Part shown: positions 25,680 to 34,373 of the stretch, in pieces | Layout: the number at the start of each line of letters is the position of its first letter | Numbering within the stretch: the stretch's first letter is position 1 | Source: Pseudanabaena sp. M53BS1SP1A06MG | Lineage (GTDB): Bacteria; Cyanobacteriota; Cyanobacteriia; Pseudanabaenales; Pseudanabaenaceae | Reading direction: 5' to 3' | DNA length: 45,215 nucleotides | NCBI GenBank assembly: GCA_020404105.1 | Contig: JADBWH010000068.1 | Location: 1 to 45,215, forward strand | Position numbers and translations under genes: made by a program | Notes under the pieces: generated by a model | Seen by the model: only the letters and a program-made list of their open reading frames with translations | Database searches by the model: none | Told to the model about the DNA's origin: nothing

Positions 25680-26165
25680 ATGAGCGTAGTCACGAAGTCC
25701 ATCGTGAATGCAGATGCTGAAGCACGTTACCTCAGCCCTGGTGAACTAGATCGCATTAAGAGCTTTGTAACCTCTGGTGAGCGTCGTCTTCGCATTGCCC
25801 AAACTTTGACCGAATCCCGCGAGCGCATTGTTAAGCAAGCTGGTGATCAACTTTTCCAAAAGCGTCCTGATGTTGTTTCTCCTGGTGGAAACGCATATGG
25901 TGAACAGCTAACCGCAACTTGCTTGCGTGACCTTGACTACTACCTCCGCCTTGTAACTTACGGAGTTGTATCTGGTGATGTAACCCCAATCGAAGAAATT
26001 GGTCTAGTTGGCGTTAAGGAAATGTACGGATCTCTCGGTACTCCTATCGGTGCTGTTTCCGAAGGTGTGCGTGGTCTGAAAAATGCAGCATCAGCTTTAT
26101 TGTCTGGGGAAGATGCAGCAGAAGCTGGCTACTACTTCGACTATGTAATCGGTGCATTGCAGTAA
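25680..26165 (+). CDS. apcA: Allophycocyanin alpha subunit
   Basis: The alpha subunit of allophycocyanin, which forms the phycobilisome core and passes excitation energy to the photosystems. It is 161 aa. The chromophore-binding Cys81 lies in [18 protein letters not shown] and carries phycocyanobilin. [15 protein letters not shown] and the C-terminus [11 protein letters not shown] are standard. ATG 25680 follows TTGGAGAAAAAATTAA. It is the first gene of apcABC, with a 111-base gap before apcB. The 248-base upstream region should contain the strong light-regulated promoter; I cannot assign its boxes. apcE is not adjacent. Confidence 0.98.
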   Translation: MSVVTKSIVNADAEARYLSPGELDRIKSFVTSGERRLRIAQTLTESRERIVKQAGDQLFQKRPDVVSPGGNAYGEQLTATCLRDLDYYLRLVTYGVVSGDVTPIEEIGLVGVKEMYGSLGTPIGAVSEGVRGLKNAASALLSGEDAAEAGYYFDYVIGALQ

Positions 26166-26276
26166 GACGATTCTTGATCTGTTTTGACATGCATTCTGTA
26201 GCTAGTTTTAAAACATTTCGGATTTCTTAATTCCTAAATTCAAAAATTAATTGCAAACCTAAAAAAATATATAAAA

Positions 26277-26765
26277 ATGGCACAAGACGCAATTACCTCG
26301 GTTATCAACTCCGCCGACGTTCAAGGCAAGTACCTTGATGCAGCTTCTTTGGAAAAGCTAAAGAATTATTTCGCAACTGGTGAACTTCGCGTTCGTGCTT
26401 CTCAAGCGATCGCTGCAAACTCTGCAACTATTGTTAAGGAAGCTGTTGCTAAGTCCTTGTTGTACTCTGATGTTACCCGCCCCGGTGGCAACATGTACAC
26501 CACTCGTCGCTATGCAGCTTGCATTCGCGACCTCGACTACTACCTCCGCTATGCAACCTATGCCATGCTCGCTGGTGATGCATCTATTCTTGATGAGCGC
26601 GTACTCAACGGATTGAAAGAGACCTACAGCTCTCTCGGAGTACCTGTAGTTTCAACTATTCAAGCAATCCAAGCGATCAAGGAAGTTGCTGCTAGCATCA
26701 TTGGTTCTGACGCTGGTAAGGAATTGGGTATCTACCTTGATTACATCAGCTCTGGTTTGAGCTAA
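26277..26765 (+). CDS. apcB: Allophycocyanin beta subunit
   Basis: The beta partner of ApcA in the phycobilisome core trimer. It is 162 aa. Chromophore Cys82 is in [20 protein letters not shown], and the conserved Asn that is methylated in phycobiliprotein beta chains is Asn72 in RPGGNMYTT. The start is ATG 26277. It is in the same orientation as apcA and almost certainly co-transcribed. A GC-rich hairpin (26831-26870) lies between apcB and apcC. Confidence 0.98.
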   Translation: MAQDAITSVINSADVQGKYLDAASLEKLKNYFATGELRVRASQAIAANSATIVKEAVAKSLLYSDVTRPGGNMYTTRRYAACIRDLDYYLRYATYAMLAGDASILDERVLNGLKETYSSLGVPVVSTIQAIQAIKEVAASIIGSDAGKELGIYLDYISSGLS

Positions 26766-26830
26766 TTGCTGATATAGCGTTTGTTGCTATTTATTTATTA
26801 ATTTAATTTCTAATTAATTAATATTTACAA

Positions 26831-26870
26831 GGCGGCGGCGGTAGGTAGCTTCAGCTCCTATCTCGCCGCC
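26831..26870 (+). promoter_or_regulatory. Hairpin between apcB and apcC, probable attenuator/stabiliser
   Basis: GGCGGCG (26831-26837) pairs with CGCCGCC (26864-26870). Inside, TAGG-AGCT pairs with AGCT-CCTA around a two-base turn. There is no U-run. Such hairpins after phycobiliprotein structural genes are thought to make abundant apcAB mRNA and less linker mRNA (established for phycobilisome operons generally). Confidence 0.7.
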
Positions 26871-26974
26871 AACGCTTATGACAAATAACTTTCCCAGACT
26901 GTAAATATTTTCAGACTGAGTTTTGTTTTTGTAATTTATTTTTAATATCATTGGCTCTGAAGGAGATTACCGCT

Positions 26975-27181
26975 ATGGCGCGGAGTTTTAAAATCACTGC
27001 TGTTGTACCTAGCCAAACTCGTATTCGTACACAACGAGAATTGCAAAATACCTATTTCACGAAGCTAGTGTCCTATGACAACTGGTTCGCTGAGCAGCAA
27101 CGCATTATGAAGATGGGTGGCAAAATTATCAAAGTTGAATTAGCTACAGGTAAGCCAAATACAAATACTGGCTTGCTTTAA
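26975..27181 (+). CDS. apcC: Phycobilisome small core linker (Lc, about 7.8 kDa)
   Basis: The small linker that caps allophycocyanin trimers in the phycobilisome core. It is 68 aa, beginning MARSFKITAVVPSQTRIRTQ. ELQNTYFTKLVSYDNWF and the basic GGKIIKVELATGKPNTN tail are typical of the CpcD-like linker domain. ATG 26975 follows AAGGAG; an upstream in-frame start at 26951 is rejected. It is the third gene of apcABC, followed by terminator hairpins. Confidence 0.96.
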   Translation: MARSFKITAVVPSQTRIRTQRELQNTYFTKLVSYDNWFAEQQRIMKMGGKIIKVELATGKPNTNTGLL

Positions 27182-27206
27182 TTTTTTGTCGACCACAAAA
27201 ATCACG

Positions 27207-27275
27207 AAAGCCTTACTAAGTAAGACTTTTTATAAAACTTTCAAAAGCAGAAAGAGTTTTTACTCTCTCTGCTTT
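27207..27275 (+). terminator. Double terminator after apcC
   Basis: First hairpin: 27207-27216 with 27220-27229, one mismatch, followed by TTTTTAT. Second hairpin: 27244-27257 with 27262-27275, one mismatch, followed by TTTG. They are consistent with strong termination of apcABC. Confidence 0.7.
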
Positions 27276-27290
27276 TTGTTTATATATCCA

Positions 27291-27317
27291 AAGAAGCGGC
27301 ACGAAGTGCCGCTTCTT
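27291..27317. repeat. Short GAA-loop hairpin
   Basis: A perfect 12 bp stem (27291-27302 with 27306-27317), loop GAA. It lies in the 425-base gap between apcC and the nblA-like gene. The reverse complement of the recurring AATGTCAGTTCGGGC motif follows at 27352-27366. The AT-rich remainder (27370-27600) probably holds the nblA promoter. Confidence 0.65.
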
Positions 27318-27606
27318 ATCGTTTAATTTGAAACTTAGAGATGGGTGACTTAGCCCGAACTGACATTAATACAAGCCCCAAAATCATTTATAGGAGTCAT
27401 AAGAAATATATTTACAATTTGCTTCAAAAATGCTCCTTTTGATATATCTCATACAAAATGTTTAACTTGATACAGTTTACATCATAAGCTTAAAGTATTG
27501 TTACGTTATGTTGACACAGGTGCTAACATATACATGTCAAGAAACTTAAATAAGCTACTTGTTGTCATTTTCTATTGTCATTGTTTGATCCGTTAATGAG
27601 GTACTT

Positions 27607-27780
27607 ATGAGTGACTTACCTATCGAGAAGCAGTTTACCCACATGATGTTTTGCCAACAGATCCAAAACATTGATCTAGACTCAGCTAAGCAACTACTCA
27701 CAGAGTTGCATATGCTCTATCTAGGGCAACAAGCTGTCATGGTAAAAATTGCTAAACAAGAATTTTTAGGGGGCATCTAA
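27607..27780 (+). CDS. nblA: NblA-like phycobilisome degradation adaptor
   Basis: A 57 aa open frame, MSDLPIEKQFTHMMFCQQIQ and onward to FLGGI. The pattern E-x-Q-F, then Q-x-QN followed by D-x-A-K-x-LL-x-x-L, matches the helix-turn-helix core of NblA/Ycf18. NblA marks phycobilisomes for Clp-dependent breakdown in nutrient starvation (family knowledge). The C-terminus is shorter and lacks the usual LLKHQWG-type ending, so it may be a variant NblA. The gene lies downstream of apcABC on the same strand, separated by terminators, with its own AT-rich leader. A bidirectional terminator follows at 27801-27829. It is too short for many gene callers. Confidence 0.75.
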   Translation: MSDLPIEKQFTHMMFCQQIQNIDLDSAKQLLTELHMLYLGQQAVMVKIAKQEFLGGI

Positions 27781-27800
27781 TTCAACTCCGATTTTTAAAC

Positions 27801-27829
27801 GAAAAAGGATCGCACTTCGATCCTTTTTC
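27801..27829. terminator. Bidirectional terminator between the nblA-like and HAD genes
   Basis: A perfect 12 bp stem (27801-27812 with 27818-27829), loop CACTT, with an A-run on the left and a T-run on the right. It serves the two convergent genes. Confidence 0.85.
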
Positions 27830-27830
27830 A

Positions 27831-28517
27831 TTAATATCCTAAAATTTGGTCAATAGCTGCTGTTAAATTAGTTAGTACTATCTGAGGTTGATACTTTTCA
27901 ATTTGATTCTGATTCCTGATGCCACTGAGCACAGCAATTACAGGTATATGATAACTTTGTGCTGCCAAGATATCCGCCTCAGTGTCACCTATCATCCATT
28001 GTTCATCGACTTCAGGCAAGCTAGCTTGAGCTATTTTCATTAACTTTGGTTTGTCTTGAGTATCAACAGTCTTAACATAGTCATCATCAAGGCAAAATAT
28101 GCGATCGCTTTTGAAAAAACGTCTCAGATTATACTGATCAAGCACTGGCTCAAGTTCACGACGACGACGCATGGTCATGACGGCAAGATCGTATCCTTCG
28201 TTTTGAGCTTTTTCGAGAGCAGGAATGGCATTTTCAAACAAGCGATCATAGGTAAAATAGGGATCGGTATGCACGGTTGCTCGACGTAAATGGGCAAAGG
28301 CAACCTGTTGTTTATCATCAGTAAAACCTGAAATATTAGCGATATCTTTTTCAGGAACTTGCGATCGCTTTAATTCCCAAAATTCAGATTTAGATAAAGT
28401 TTTAACTATTTGCTCAGGCAGACAAATCTTCTTTAAGCAATACAAATAAACTTGATAATAGCGCTCTGAAACATCCATTATTGGACCATCAAAGTCAGTA
28501 AATATGCGTTTTTTCAT
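27831..28517 (-). CDS. HAD-family hydrolase (phosphoglycolate-phosphatase-like)
   Basis: A HAD phosphatase of 228 aa. Motif I is FTDFDGPIMD with Asp8 and Asp10. Motif II is VMTMR with Thr115. The motif III Lys is in QDKPKLMK (157/158). Motif IV is MIGDTEADILAAQ with Asp178 and Asp182. A helical cap lies between about 16 and 95. The overall plan is that of Gph/PGP-type HAD enzymes, but the substrate is not deducible. It starts at ATG 28517 and runs in the same direction as the pedR-like pair upstream, 44 bases from the small gene. Confidence 0.82.
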   Translation of the reverse strand: MKKRIFTDFDGPIMDVSERYYQVYLYCLKKICLPEQIVKTLSKSEFWELKRSQVPEKDIANISGFTDDKQQVAFAHLRRATVHTDPYFTYDRLFENAIPALEKAQNEGYDLAVMTMRRRRELEPVLDQYNLRRFFKSDRIFCLDDDYVKTVDTQDKPKLMKIAQASLPEVDEQWMIGDTEADILAAQSYHIPVIAVLSGIRNQNQIEKYQPQIVLTNLTAAIDQILGY

Positions 28518-28561
28518 AAGATTTAGTTGAATGAAAAAATTGCAAAAACAAATATTTATTC

Positions 28562-28828
28562 TTAAGTTTCAGAAGTCCAATTTCCATAGCAATTTAAGAT
28601 ATTTTCGATTAAAACATGTGATCTTGCTGATAAATTTTGGGGATAACTGAGCCAGAATCCACCAATTTGACTACCTAAATATCTAAACTCAGTGCTTTCT
28701 TGCCAAAATAATGCCACATTGACTTCATCAATTTGTTCAAGATGCGAAGCTAACTCTCGATACACGGCTAAAGCGATATCGGGATTGTAGGTTATGCGGC
28801 GATGAATCGATAGCTCACCACTAGGCAC
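28562..28828 (-). CDS. Conserved-looking small protein overlapping the pedR-like gene
   Basis: An 88 aa soluble protein, rich in aromatic residues (FWQESTEFRYLGSQIGGFWL). I do not recognise a family. GTG 28828 overlaps the last eight bases of the upstream pedR-like frame, and AGGA lies eight bases before it, so translational coupling is likely. The tight link to a redox-type regulator suggests a related function, but nothing in the sequence proves it. Confidence 0.65.
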   Translation of the reverse strand: MPSGELSIHRRITYNPDIALAVYRELASHLEQIDEVNVALFWQESTEFRYLGSQIGGFWLSYPQNLSARSHVLIENILNCYGNWTSET

Positions 28829-29147
28829 TTTCTAATTCCTTTGTATTGAGAACATTGTTAATTGGGGTTGATGTTGTGTCAATGATGCAACAATTAACTT
28901 CATCAATGCAGACTTTTCCCCATTGCAGAGCCCAGCGCACTAGCGCAACTCGATTGTCAGTTTTGGTTTTAGTTAAAATATTGCTGATGTGATTATCGAC
29001 AGTTCGTTTGCTGATTGCTAGTTGAACAGCGATATCTTGATTAGTTAAGCCCGCAGCCACTAATTCAATAACTTGAAGTTCTCGCTCGGACAGGGCAATC
29101 GATTGAGTTGTTAGAGTGGTTGGAGTAGTTTCAGCAGGATTGGTCAT
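28821..29147 (-). CDS. pedR: PedR-like LuxR-type small transcriptional regulator
   Basis: A 108 aa protein that is almost only a LuxR-type HTH: LSERELQVIELVAAGLTNQD, then ISKRTVDNHISNILTKTKTD and NRVALVRWALQWGKVC. It matches PedR, the small regulator that links photosynthetic electron transport, through thioredoxin and a cysteine disulfide, to gene expression in Synechocystis. From ATG 29147, Cys80 is in GKVC and Cys86/87 in VNCC. Cys80 is the position I recall for the redox cysteine of PedR. The frame extends upstream to 29171 without a better start. It is followed by the overlapping 88 aa gene. Confidence 0.78.
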   Translation of the reverse strand: MTNPAETTPTTLTTQSIALSERELQVIELVAAGLTNQDIAVQLAISKRTVDNHISNILTKTKTDNRVALVRWALQWGKVCIDEVNCCIIDTTSTPINNVLNTKELESA

Positions 29148-29295
29148 GATAGCGAGGATAAATTGCGCCAATGCTTCAGAATATTAGTCATTTTTGGCGA
29201 TTAAATAATGAGTATAATTTCTCAGTCAAGATTGTGTCAATTAATTAAGATTCTCTGTGTTTGTCTGAAAACTAGCTTAAGGCAAAGTTTCATAA

Positions 29296-29922
29296 CTAAG
29301 TTAGCAATGATTCTATCCATTTAGGGGGAGCAGGGATAGGATTGCCAAGCCGATCAAGAACTATCCATGCAACGAGATGAACTAGTAATTGATAGGCAAA
29401 GTTACTAAAGATAATCGCGGTGATCGCAAAGGTTTGTATAGCAGCAAAATCTGGCTGTTCGAGTGAACCCAAAAGCTGCATCAGCCAATTGAGAAGTCCT
29501 GTAATCTGAACAATTGAATACGTCCAGAGATTCTCGCCTAATAACACCGAGAGAAAAGCAAATTGAAAAGCTGTTCCCAGTGAGCCAATGATCGTCGCAA
29601 TGCTCAGTGATCCAGACCACGGAAAATCTCGCTTCCAGAGATAGCCAAGGGTGACTCCGACTAGTCCATGCGGAATAATATATTGAATACTACGGGTCGG
29701 TCCCATCAAGATTGCTAGCAGCAAAGCTGTCACAATCATAGCCATCCATGCAGCACGACCATTCCAACGTAAATAAGCAAGAGCCGTTGGCAATGGAAAT
29801 AGCATTCGCAGTAGAGGTCCAAGGGGAAAGTAATAATTAATTAAAAACAACATCGCTGTGGTGCTTGCCAAGAAGGCTGTCTCGACCATTGCACGAGGTT
29901 CTCTAGGTGGGGCTGTGGACAT
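29296..29922 (-). CDS. DUF2232-like polytopic membrane protein
   Basis: A 208 aa protein with about six hydrophobic helices (about 18-35, 38-58, 60-75, 85-97, 108-135, 165-195). The pattern (FPLPTALAYLRWNGRAAWMA, IIPHGLVGVTLGYLWKR) resembles DUF2232 proteins, which have been likened to substrate-binding S components of ECF transporters. The family assignment is moderate. I chose ATG 29922; a TTG five codons upstream is less likely. It lies 63 bases downstream of lgt on the same strand and may be co-transcribed with it. Confidence 0.65.
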   Translation of the reverse strand: MSTAPPREPRAMVETAFLASTTAMLFLINYYFPLGPLLRMLFPLPTALAYLRWNGRAAWMAMIVTALLLAILMGPTRSIQYIIPHGLVGVTLGYLWKRDFPWSGSLSIATIIGSLGTAFQFAFLSVLLGENLWTYSIVQITGLLNWLMQLLGSLEQPDFAAIQTFAITAIIFSNFAYQLLVHLVAWIVLDRLGNPIPAPPKWIESLLT

Positions 29923-29985
29923 GGATATGGGGATCAAGAAATATTGAGCTAATTAAGTGCCGCTAATCGACGCTTAATTAGCAAT

Positions 29986-30837
29986 TTATGAGTTTTCAGT
30001 AGGAAATTCTTTGGAGATGGTATCTGGGAAACGACGACGTAAGCCATATAGCCAAATCAAGCCAAAAATACCTGCGGTGATTGCGATTAAGCTGACCATT
30101 TGAGCGGTACGTAGTGGTCCAATCATCAAGCTGTCAGTTCGCAATCCCTCGATCCAAAATCTCCCCAAACTATAGGCGATTGCGTAGATCATCGTGATTG
30201 TGCCAGTTTTGAGCTTAGGAAACTTCAAAAAAGTAAAGATCAAGATGGTGAACACACCAGCATTCCAAAGTGACTCATAGAGAAATGTAGGATGAAAGTA
30301 TGGTTCGTTAATGAACTCAGGTGGGCGGAGATTTATGGGAATAAATAGCTTCCAAGGTAAGTCCGTGGGAGATCCAAAGGCTTCGGAGTTAAAGAAGTTT
30401 CCCCAACGCCCGATCGCTTGTCCGAGGATCACCGTTGGCATAACGATATCAGCCATTAGCCAAGTGGAAATTTGTTGGCGCTTGCAGAAAATAGTTGCCG
30501 CGATCGCCCCACCAATAATTGCCCCATGAATCGCAATACCTCCTTCCCAGATGGCAAATACTTTTTCCCAAGGTTGATTTTGAAAACGATGCCATTCAAA
30601 TAGGACGTAGTAAAAACGGGCACAAGGGATTGCTCCTAATACGAGCCAAATCGCCAGATCTCCAACCAGTTCGGGATCAACATTGCGTTTTTTGGCAAGG
30701 TTTTGCGCTAACACAGTGCCGATAATAATTGCCGAAGCAATCAGTAATCCGTACCAACGGATTGAGAGTGAACCAATCTCTAAGGCGATCGGTCCAGGGG
30801 AGGTAAATTCAAAAGCAAGCGGGAGCAAGTTAATCAC
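29986..30837 (-). CDS. lgt: Prolipoprotein diacylglyceryl transferase
   Basis: A plasma-membrane enzyme that transfers diacylglycerol to the lipobox Cys of prelipoproteins, the first step of lipoprotein maturation. The signature [17 protein letters not shown] is at about 139-155 and His104 in [10 protein letters not shown] matches the essential His. About seven membrane helices and 283 aa are normal. The start is GTG 30837 preceded by GGAAAAGAAAAA. It lies downstream of the aminotransferase gene, separated by a hairpin at 30864-30896. Confidence 0.93.
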   Translation of the reverse strand: MINLLPLAFEFTSPGPIALEIGSLSIRWYGLLIASAIIIGTVLAQNLAKKRNVDPELVGDLAIWLVLGAIPCARFYYVLFEWHRFQNQPWEKVFAIWEGGIAIHGAIIGGAIAATIFCKRQQISTWLMADIVMPTVILGQAIGRWGNFFNSEAFGSPTDLPWKLFIPINLRPPEFINEPYFHPTFLYESLWNAGVFTILIFTFLKFPKLKTGTITMIYAIAYSLGRFWIEGLRTDSLMIGPLRTAQMVSLIAITAGIFGLIWLYGLRRRFPDTISKEFPTENS

Positions 30838-30863
30838 TTTTTCTTTTCCTGTTTTCTTGTACC

Positions 30864-30896
30864 AACTTAATACATAGCAACGCCATGTATTAAGTT
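30864..30896 (-). terminator. Hairpin between the aminotransferase gene and lgt
   Basis: A perfect 12 bp stem (30864-30875 with 30885-30896), 9-base loop, just after the aminotransferase stop codon on the minus strand. There is no clear U-run, so termination may be partial. Confidence 0.55.
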
Positions 30897-30900
30897 CAAA

Positions 30901-32082
30901 TTATTTGTACCTTATACCTGCCTGCTTTAGGCGATTTAGCGCTTCACCTAAGTGATCGCAATCAGCGATTAAACTGATCCTCACATAACCTTCACCACCT
31001 TTGCCAAAGGCACTACCAGGAGTGAAAACAACACCAGTGCTTTCTAAAACCTTAAGAGCAAAGTCCGCAGAGGTCATCCCCGCAGGTACAGGAATCCAGA
31101 GATACATGGTGGCATAGGTTTTAGGAATATCCCAACCCATTTCTCCTAAACCTGCAATCAGGAAATCACGTCGCTCTTTGTAGCGATCGCAAACCGCCTC
31201 TAAATAACTGTCAGGAAGTTGCAAAGCGGTTTCCGCAGCTACTTGGATTGCTGAGAAAATGCCGTAATCAAGGTTAGTCTTGAGAGTGCGTAAACCTTGA
31301 ATCACATGACGATTGCCCACTACAAAGCCGACGCGCCAACCCGCCATGTTATAGGTTTTGGAAAGGGTATGAAACTCGACACCGACATCTTTACCACCTT
31401 CGATTTCTAGCAAACTAGTAGGTTGATAACCATCAAAGGCAAGTTCGGCATAGCAAAGATCATGAACTAATAAGATCTCGTATTTCTTCGCAAATGCAAC
31501 GGCTTCTTCAAAAAATTCGCGTGGAGCGATCGCACCTGTGGGATTGGCAGGATAGTTGAAATACATCACCTTGGCTCGCTGAGCGACTTCCTCAGGAATA
31601 GCCGCCAGATCAATCAACCAGTTATTCTCAGCGCTAAGAATCATTTCATAGATTTCACCGCCTGCTAGTAAAGGTCCGCGAAAATGGGCGGGATAGGCAG
31701 GGCTTGGCACAAGCACCAAATCTCCAGGGTCAATATAGGCGATTGCTAAATGTCCTAAGCCCTCTTTAGATCCAATCAAAGGTAAAGCTTCACCTTCGGA
31801 GTCAAGCTGCACATTGTAGCGGCGCTTGTACCAGTCTGTGATTGCACGACGGAAACTAGCGGTTCCTTCAAAGGGAGGATAGCCATGATTCTTGGGGTTT
31901 TGTAAAGCAGCGATCGCAGAATCAATTACGGGCTGAGGTGTAGCGCCATCAGGATTGCCCATGCCTAAATCGATCAAATCTAGACCTTGCTCTTTTGCTC
32001 GCAACTTCAACTCATCTAAGCGAGCAAAAACATATTGGGGGAGTTTTTCTAATCGCTGAGCAGGTTTGAGCCAAGTCTTCAT
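30901..32082 (-). CDS. PLP-dependent class I/II aminotransferase (AlaC / LL-DAP-aminotransferase-like)
   Basis: A fold-type I aminotransferase of 393 aa. The PLP Lys is about residue 242 in LSKTYNMAGWRVGF. FNYPANPTGAIA contains the Asn that contacts PLP, and the substrate-binding Arg is in GYVRISLI. The N-terminus AQRLEKLPQYVFARLDELK and the DLGMGNPDGATP motif place it with AlaC-type and so-called DapL2 aminotransferases. Cyanobacteria use LL-diaminopimelate aminotransferase for lysine and cell-wall synthesis, but the classical DapL has a different N-terminus. Alanine or aspartate transamination is therefore equally possible. ATG 32082 is chosen over a TTG at 32136. Confidence 0.85.
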   Translation of the reverse strand: MKTWLKPAQRLEKLPQYVFARLDELKLRAKEQGLDLIDLGMGNPDGATPQPVIDSAIAALQNPKNHGYPPFEGTASFRRAITDWYKRRYNVQLDSEGEALPLIGSKEGLGHLAIAYIDPGDLVLVPSPAYPAHFRGPLLAGGEIYEMILSAENNWLIDLAAIPEEVAQRAKVMYFNYPANPTGAIAPREFFEEAVAFAKKYEILLVHDLCYAELAFDGYQPTSLLEIEGGKDVGVEFHTLSKTYNMAGWRVGFVVGNRHVIQGLRTLKTNLDYGIFSAIQVAAETALQLPDSYLEAVCDRYKERRDFLIAGLGEMGWDIPKTYATMYLWIPVPAGMTSADFALKVLESTGVVFTPGSAFGKGGEGYVRISLIADCDHLGEALNRLKQAGIRYK

Positions 32083-32431
32083 TTGTGTTTCGAGAGCGTA
32101 TAAGGTGAATTTTTGATTTATTGGTATTAGCGACAATAAATCAACTGAATTTATTGTAGAAATTCGATCTTAATAGAAATTGACTCGCGATCATAACCTG
32201 TGATTAATAAAGTCAACATCAAGCTTAACGATAGCTATAAGTCAATGATATTTATCATTTGAATAATAATTTATAGATATTATTAAACCCAAATCCTAGT
32301 AAATAAGTCTGAGTATAGCTTTGAGTCTATTAGGATGATTTGAAAATTATTAACTTTTATATCAAAAGGCTTAACACAAGTTTACAAAAGCTTCATACAA
32401 TGTATTTAACGAGTAAGTATTTATCCTCATC
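32083..32431. other. Divergent intergenic region aminotransferase / ndhD
   Basis: Very AT-rich at 32240-32360. I see no palindromic repeat, RNA gene or small open frame that I can support. It should hold both promoters. Confidence 0.45.
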
Positions 32432-34042
32432 ATGTCTGTTGCAGAATTTCCTTGGCTTACAACAATTCTCTTATTTCCTCTAATCGCCGCCTTTGCGATT
32501 CCCTTTATTCCAGATAAATATGGCAAGACCGTGCGATCGTACGCTGTGGGGGTTAGTTTTGTCGAACTATCTTTAATCATTTATGCCTTCTGGAGCCAAT
32601 ACAACCTGCATGAAGCAGCATTCCAGATGAGCGAAACCTATACTTGGATTCCTCAAATTGGTTTAAACTTTTCCCTAGCGGTTGATGGTTTATCCATGCC
32701 GCTAATCCTATTGACAGGTTTAATTACGACCCTTGCCATTTTTGCGAGTTGGAACGTTTCTCAAAAGCCCAGACTGTTCTACTTCTTGATGCTTTGCCTA
32801 TATAGCGCTCAGATTGGTGTATTTGCGGCTCAGGATTTACTCCTATTTTTCTTAATGTGGGAAATCGAGCTAGTGCCTGTATATTTGCTAATTTCGATTT
32901 GGGGTGGAGCAAAGCGTCTCTATGCGGCTACTAAGTTTATTCTTTACACAGCTCTTGGTTCGATTTTTATTCTTGTTGCTGGTTTAGCGATGGCTTTCTA
33001 TGGTGATGTTACGACTTTCAATCTATCAGAACTTGCCATGAAGCAGTATCCGATCGCCTTTGAGTTACTAGCCTATGCTGGTTTCTTGATTGCTTTTGGT
33101 GTAAAGTTACCAATTTTCCCTCTACATACTTGGTTACCCGATGCTCACGGGGAAGCTTCTGCGCCAGTATCGATGGTATTAGCTGGTGTATTGCTCAAAA
33201 TGGGTGGATATGCCTTAATCCGCTTCAATATTGAAATGTTGCCCGATGCACATGTTTACTTTGCACCTTTACTTGCCGTTTTGGGAGTAGTCGGTATTGT
33301 CTATGGAGCACTAGCAGCTTTCGCTCAACAAAATCTCAAACGCCGCCTTGCCTATTCCTCGATTTCTCATATGGGCTTTATTTTGGTCGGACTTGCATCC
33401 TTTAATGATCTGGGTGTCAGTGGTGCGGTATTACAAATGCTATCCCACGGTTTGATTGCAGGAGCATTATTCTTCCTTGCTGGTGTCACCTATGATCGCA
33501 CCCATACTCTGATGATGGATGAGATGGGAGGTATTGCGAAGATTATGCCTAAAGCATTTGCTTTGATGACCGCTTCAGCGATGGCTTCTCTTGCACTTCC
33601 TGGTATGAGTGGTTTTGTGAGCGAGTTGAAGATTTTCCTTGGCATTACCACCAGTGATGTCTATGCATCCAATTTTAAAACTGTAATGATCTTTATTGCG
33701 GCTGTTGGCGTGATTATCACCCCAATTTACTTACTCTCAACTTTACGCCAAGTCTTCTATGGCAAGACTAATTCAGATTTGCGCTTCGATAAATATGTTA
33801 GTGATGCTAAGCCTCGCGAAGTATTTATTGCGGCTTGCTTGCTTGTGCCAATTGTTGTTATCGGCATGTATCCTAAGTTGGCAACCCAAACTTATGATGT
33901 GAAGACTGTAGCAGTCACAGAACAGGCTCGCGATGCCTTCAGTTTAGTTGCTCAGTCCAATCCCCATATTTACTCGTCAGGTTTTATAACACCTCAACTA
34001 CCTCATCCAAATACTCAATCCCTCTTAGGCATTATGGAATAG
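32432..34042 (+). CDS. ndhD: NAD(P)H-quinone oxidoreductase subunit 4 (NdhD)
   Basis: An antiporter-like membrane subunit of cyanobacterial NDH-1, used in respiration and cyclic electron flow. It has about fourteen hydrophobic helices. Conserved charged residues appear in [14 protein letters not shown] (Glu) and [20 protein letters not shown] (Lys, His), followed by [20 protein letters not shown]. It is 536 aa. The sequence looks like the NdhD1/D2 group (NDH-1L) rather than the CO2-uptake NdhD3/D4 group, and no ndhF or cup genes lie beside it. The start is ATG 32432. The gene is monocistronic, with a terminator at 34060-34091. Confidence 0.93.
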   Translation: MSVAEFPWLTTILLFPLIAAFAIPFIPDKYGKTVRSYAVGVSFVELSLIIYAFWSQYNLHEAAFQMSETYTWIPQIGLNFSLAVDGLSMPLILLTGLITTLAIFASWNVSQKPRLFYFLMLCLYSAQIGVFAAQDLLLFFLMWEIELVPVYLLISIWGGAKRLYAATKFILYTALGSIFILVAGLAMAFYGDVTTFNLSELAMKQYPIAFELLAYAGFLIAFGVKLPIFPLHTWLPDAHGEASAPVSMVLAGVLLKMGGYALIRFNIEMLPDAHVYFAPLLAVLGVVGIVYGALAAFAQQNLKRRLAYSSISHMGFILVGLASFNDLGVSGAVLQMLSHGLIAGALFFLAGVTYDRTHTLMMDEMGGIAKIMPKAFALMTASAMASLALPGMSGFVSELKIFLGITTSDVYASNFKTVMIFIAAVGVIITPIYLLSTLRQVFYGKTNSDLRFDKYVSDAKPREVFIAACLLVPIVVIGMYPKLATQTYDVKTVAVTEQARDAFSLVAQSNPHIYSSGFITPQLPHPNTQSLLGIME

Positions 34043-34059
34043 GAACAACTTCTGCAACG

Positions 34060-34091
34060 AAAAAAAAGAGAGCTAAATGCTCTTTTTTTAT
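34060..34091 (+). terminator. Rho-independent terminator after ndhD
   Basis: A-run, GAGAGC, loop TAAAT, GCTC and T-run: a compact U-tailed hairpin 18 bases after the stop codon. Confidence 0.85.
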
Positions 34092-34184
34092 GGGGTTTTA
34101 GAAGAACTCAAACCTAGATTTTTTGTAAAAGTGCAGCATGGTGGTGCTTTTATAGATAATGCAAATAAAAACTATAGTTTTGAT

Positions 34185-34219
34185 TTCGCTCAGCTAGCTT
34201 ACCTCGATGACTGAGCGAA
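34185..34219. repeat. CTGAGCGAAGTCGAAG-type repeat
   Basis: TTCGCTCAG (34185-34193) pairs with CTGAGCGAA (34211-34219). GACTGAGCGAAGTCGAAG is a familiar cyanobacterial intergenic repeat motif (recalled). It lies in the 331-base gap between ndhD and the histidine kinase gene; nothing else is recognised there. Confidence 0.55.
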
Positions 34220-34373
34220 GTCGAAGCCCATCCTTACCTATTTATCACTACCCACAAATCTAGGCTTTTAAGTCTAACCTTGGGTGCAATTCTCATGCGT
34301 GGGTTGATTCTACAATAAATATTAGAATCAGACTTGATCGCCAAACTAAATTGCCAAACTAAATTAAAGTCCC

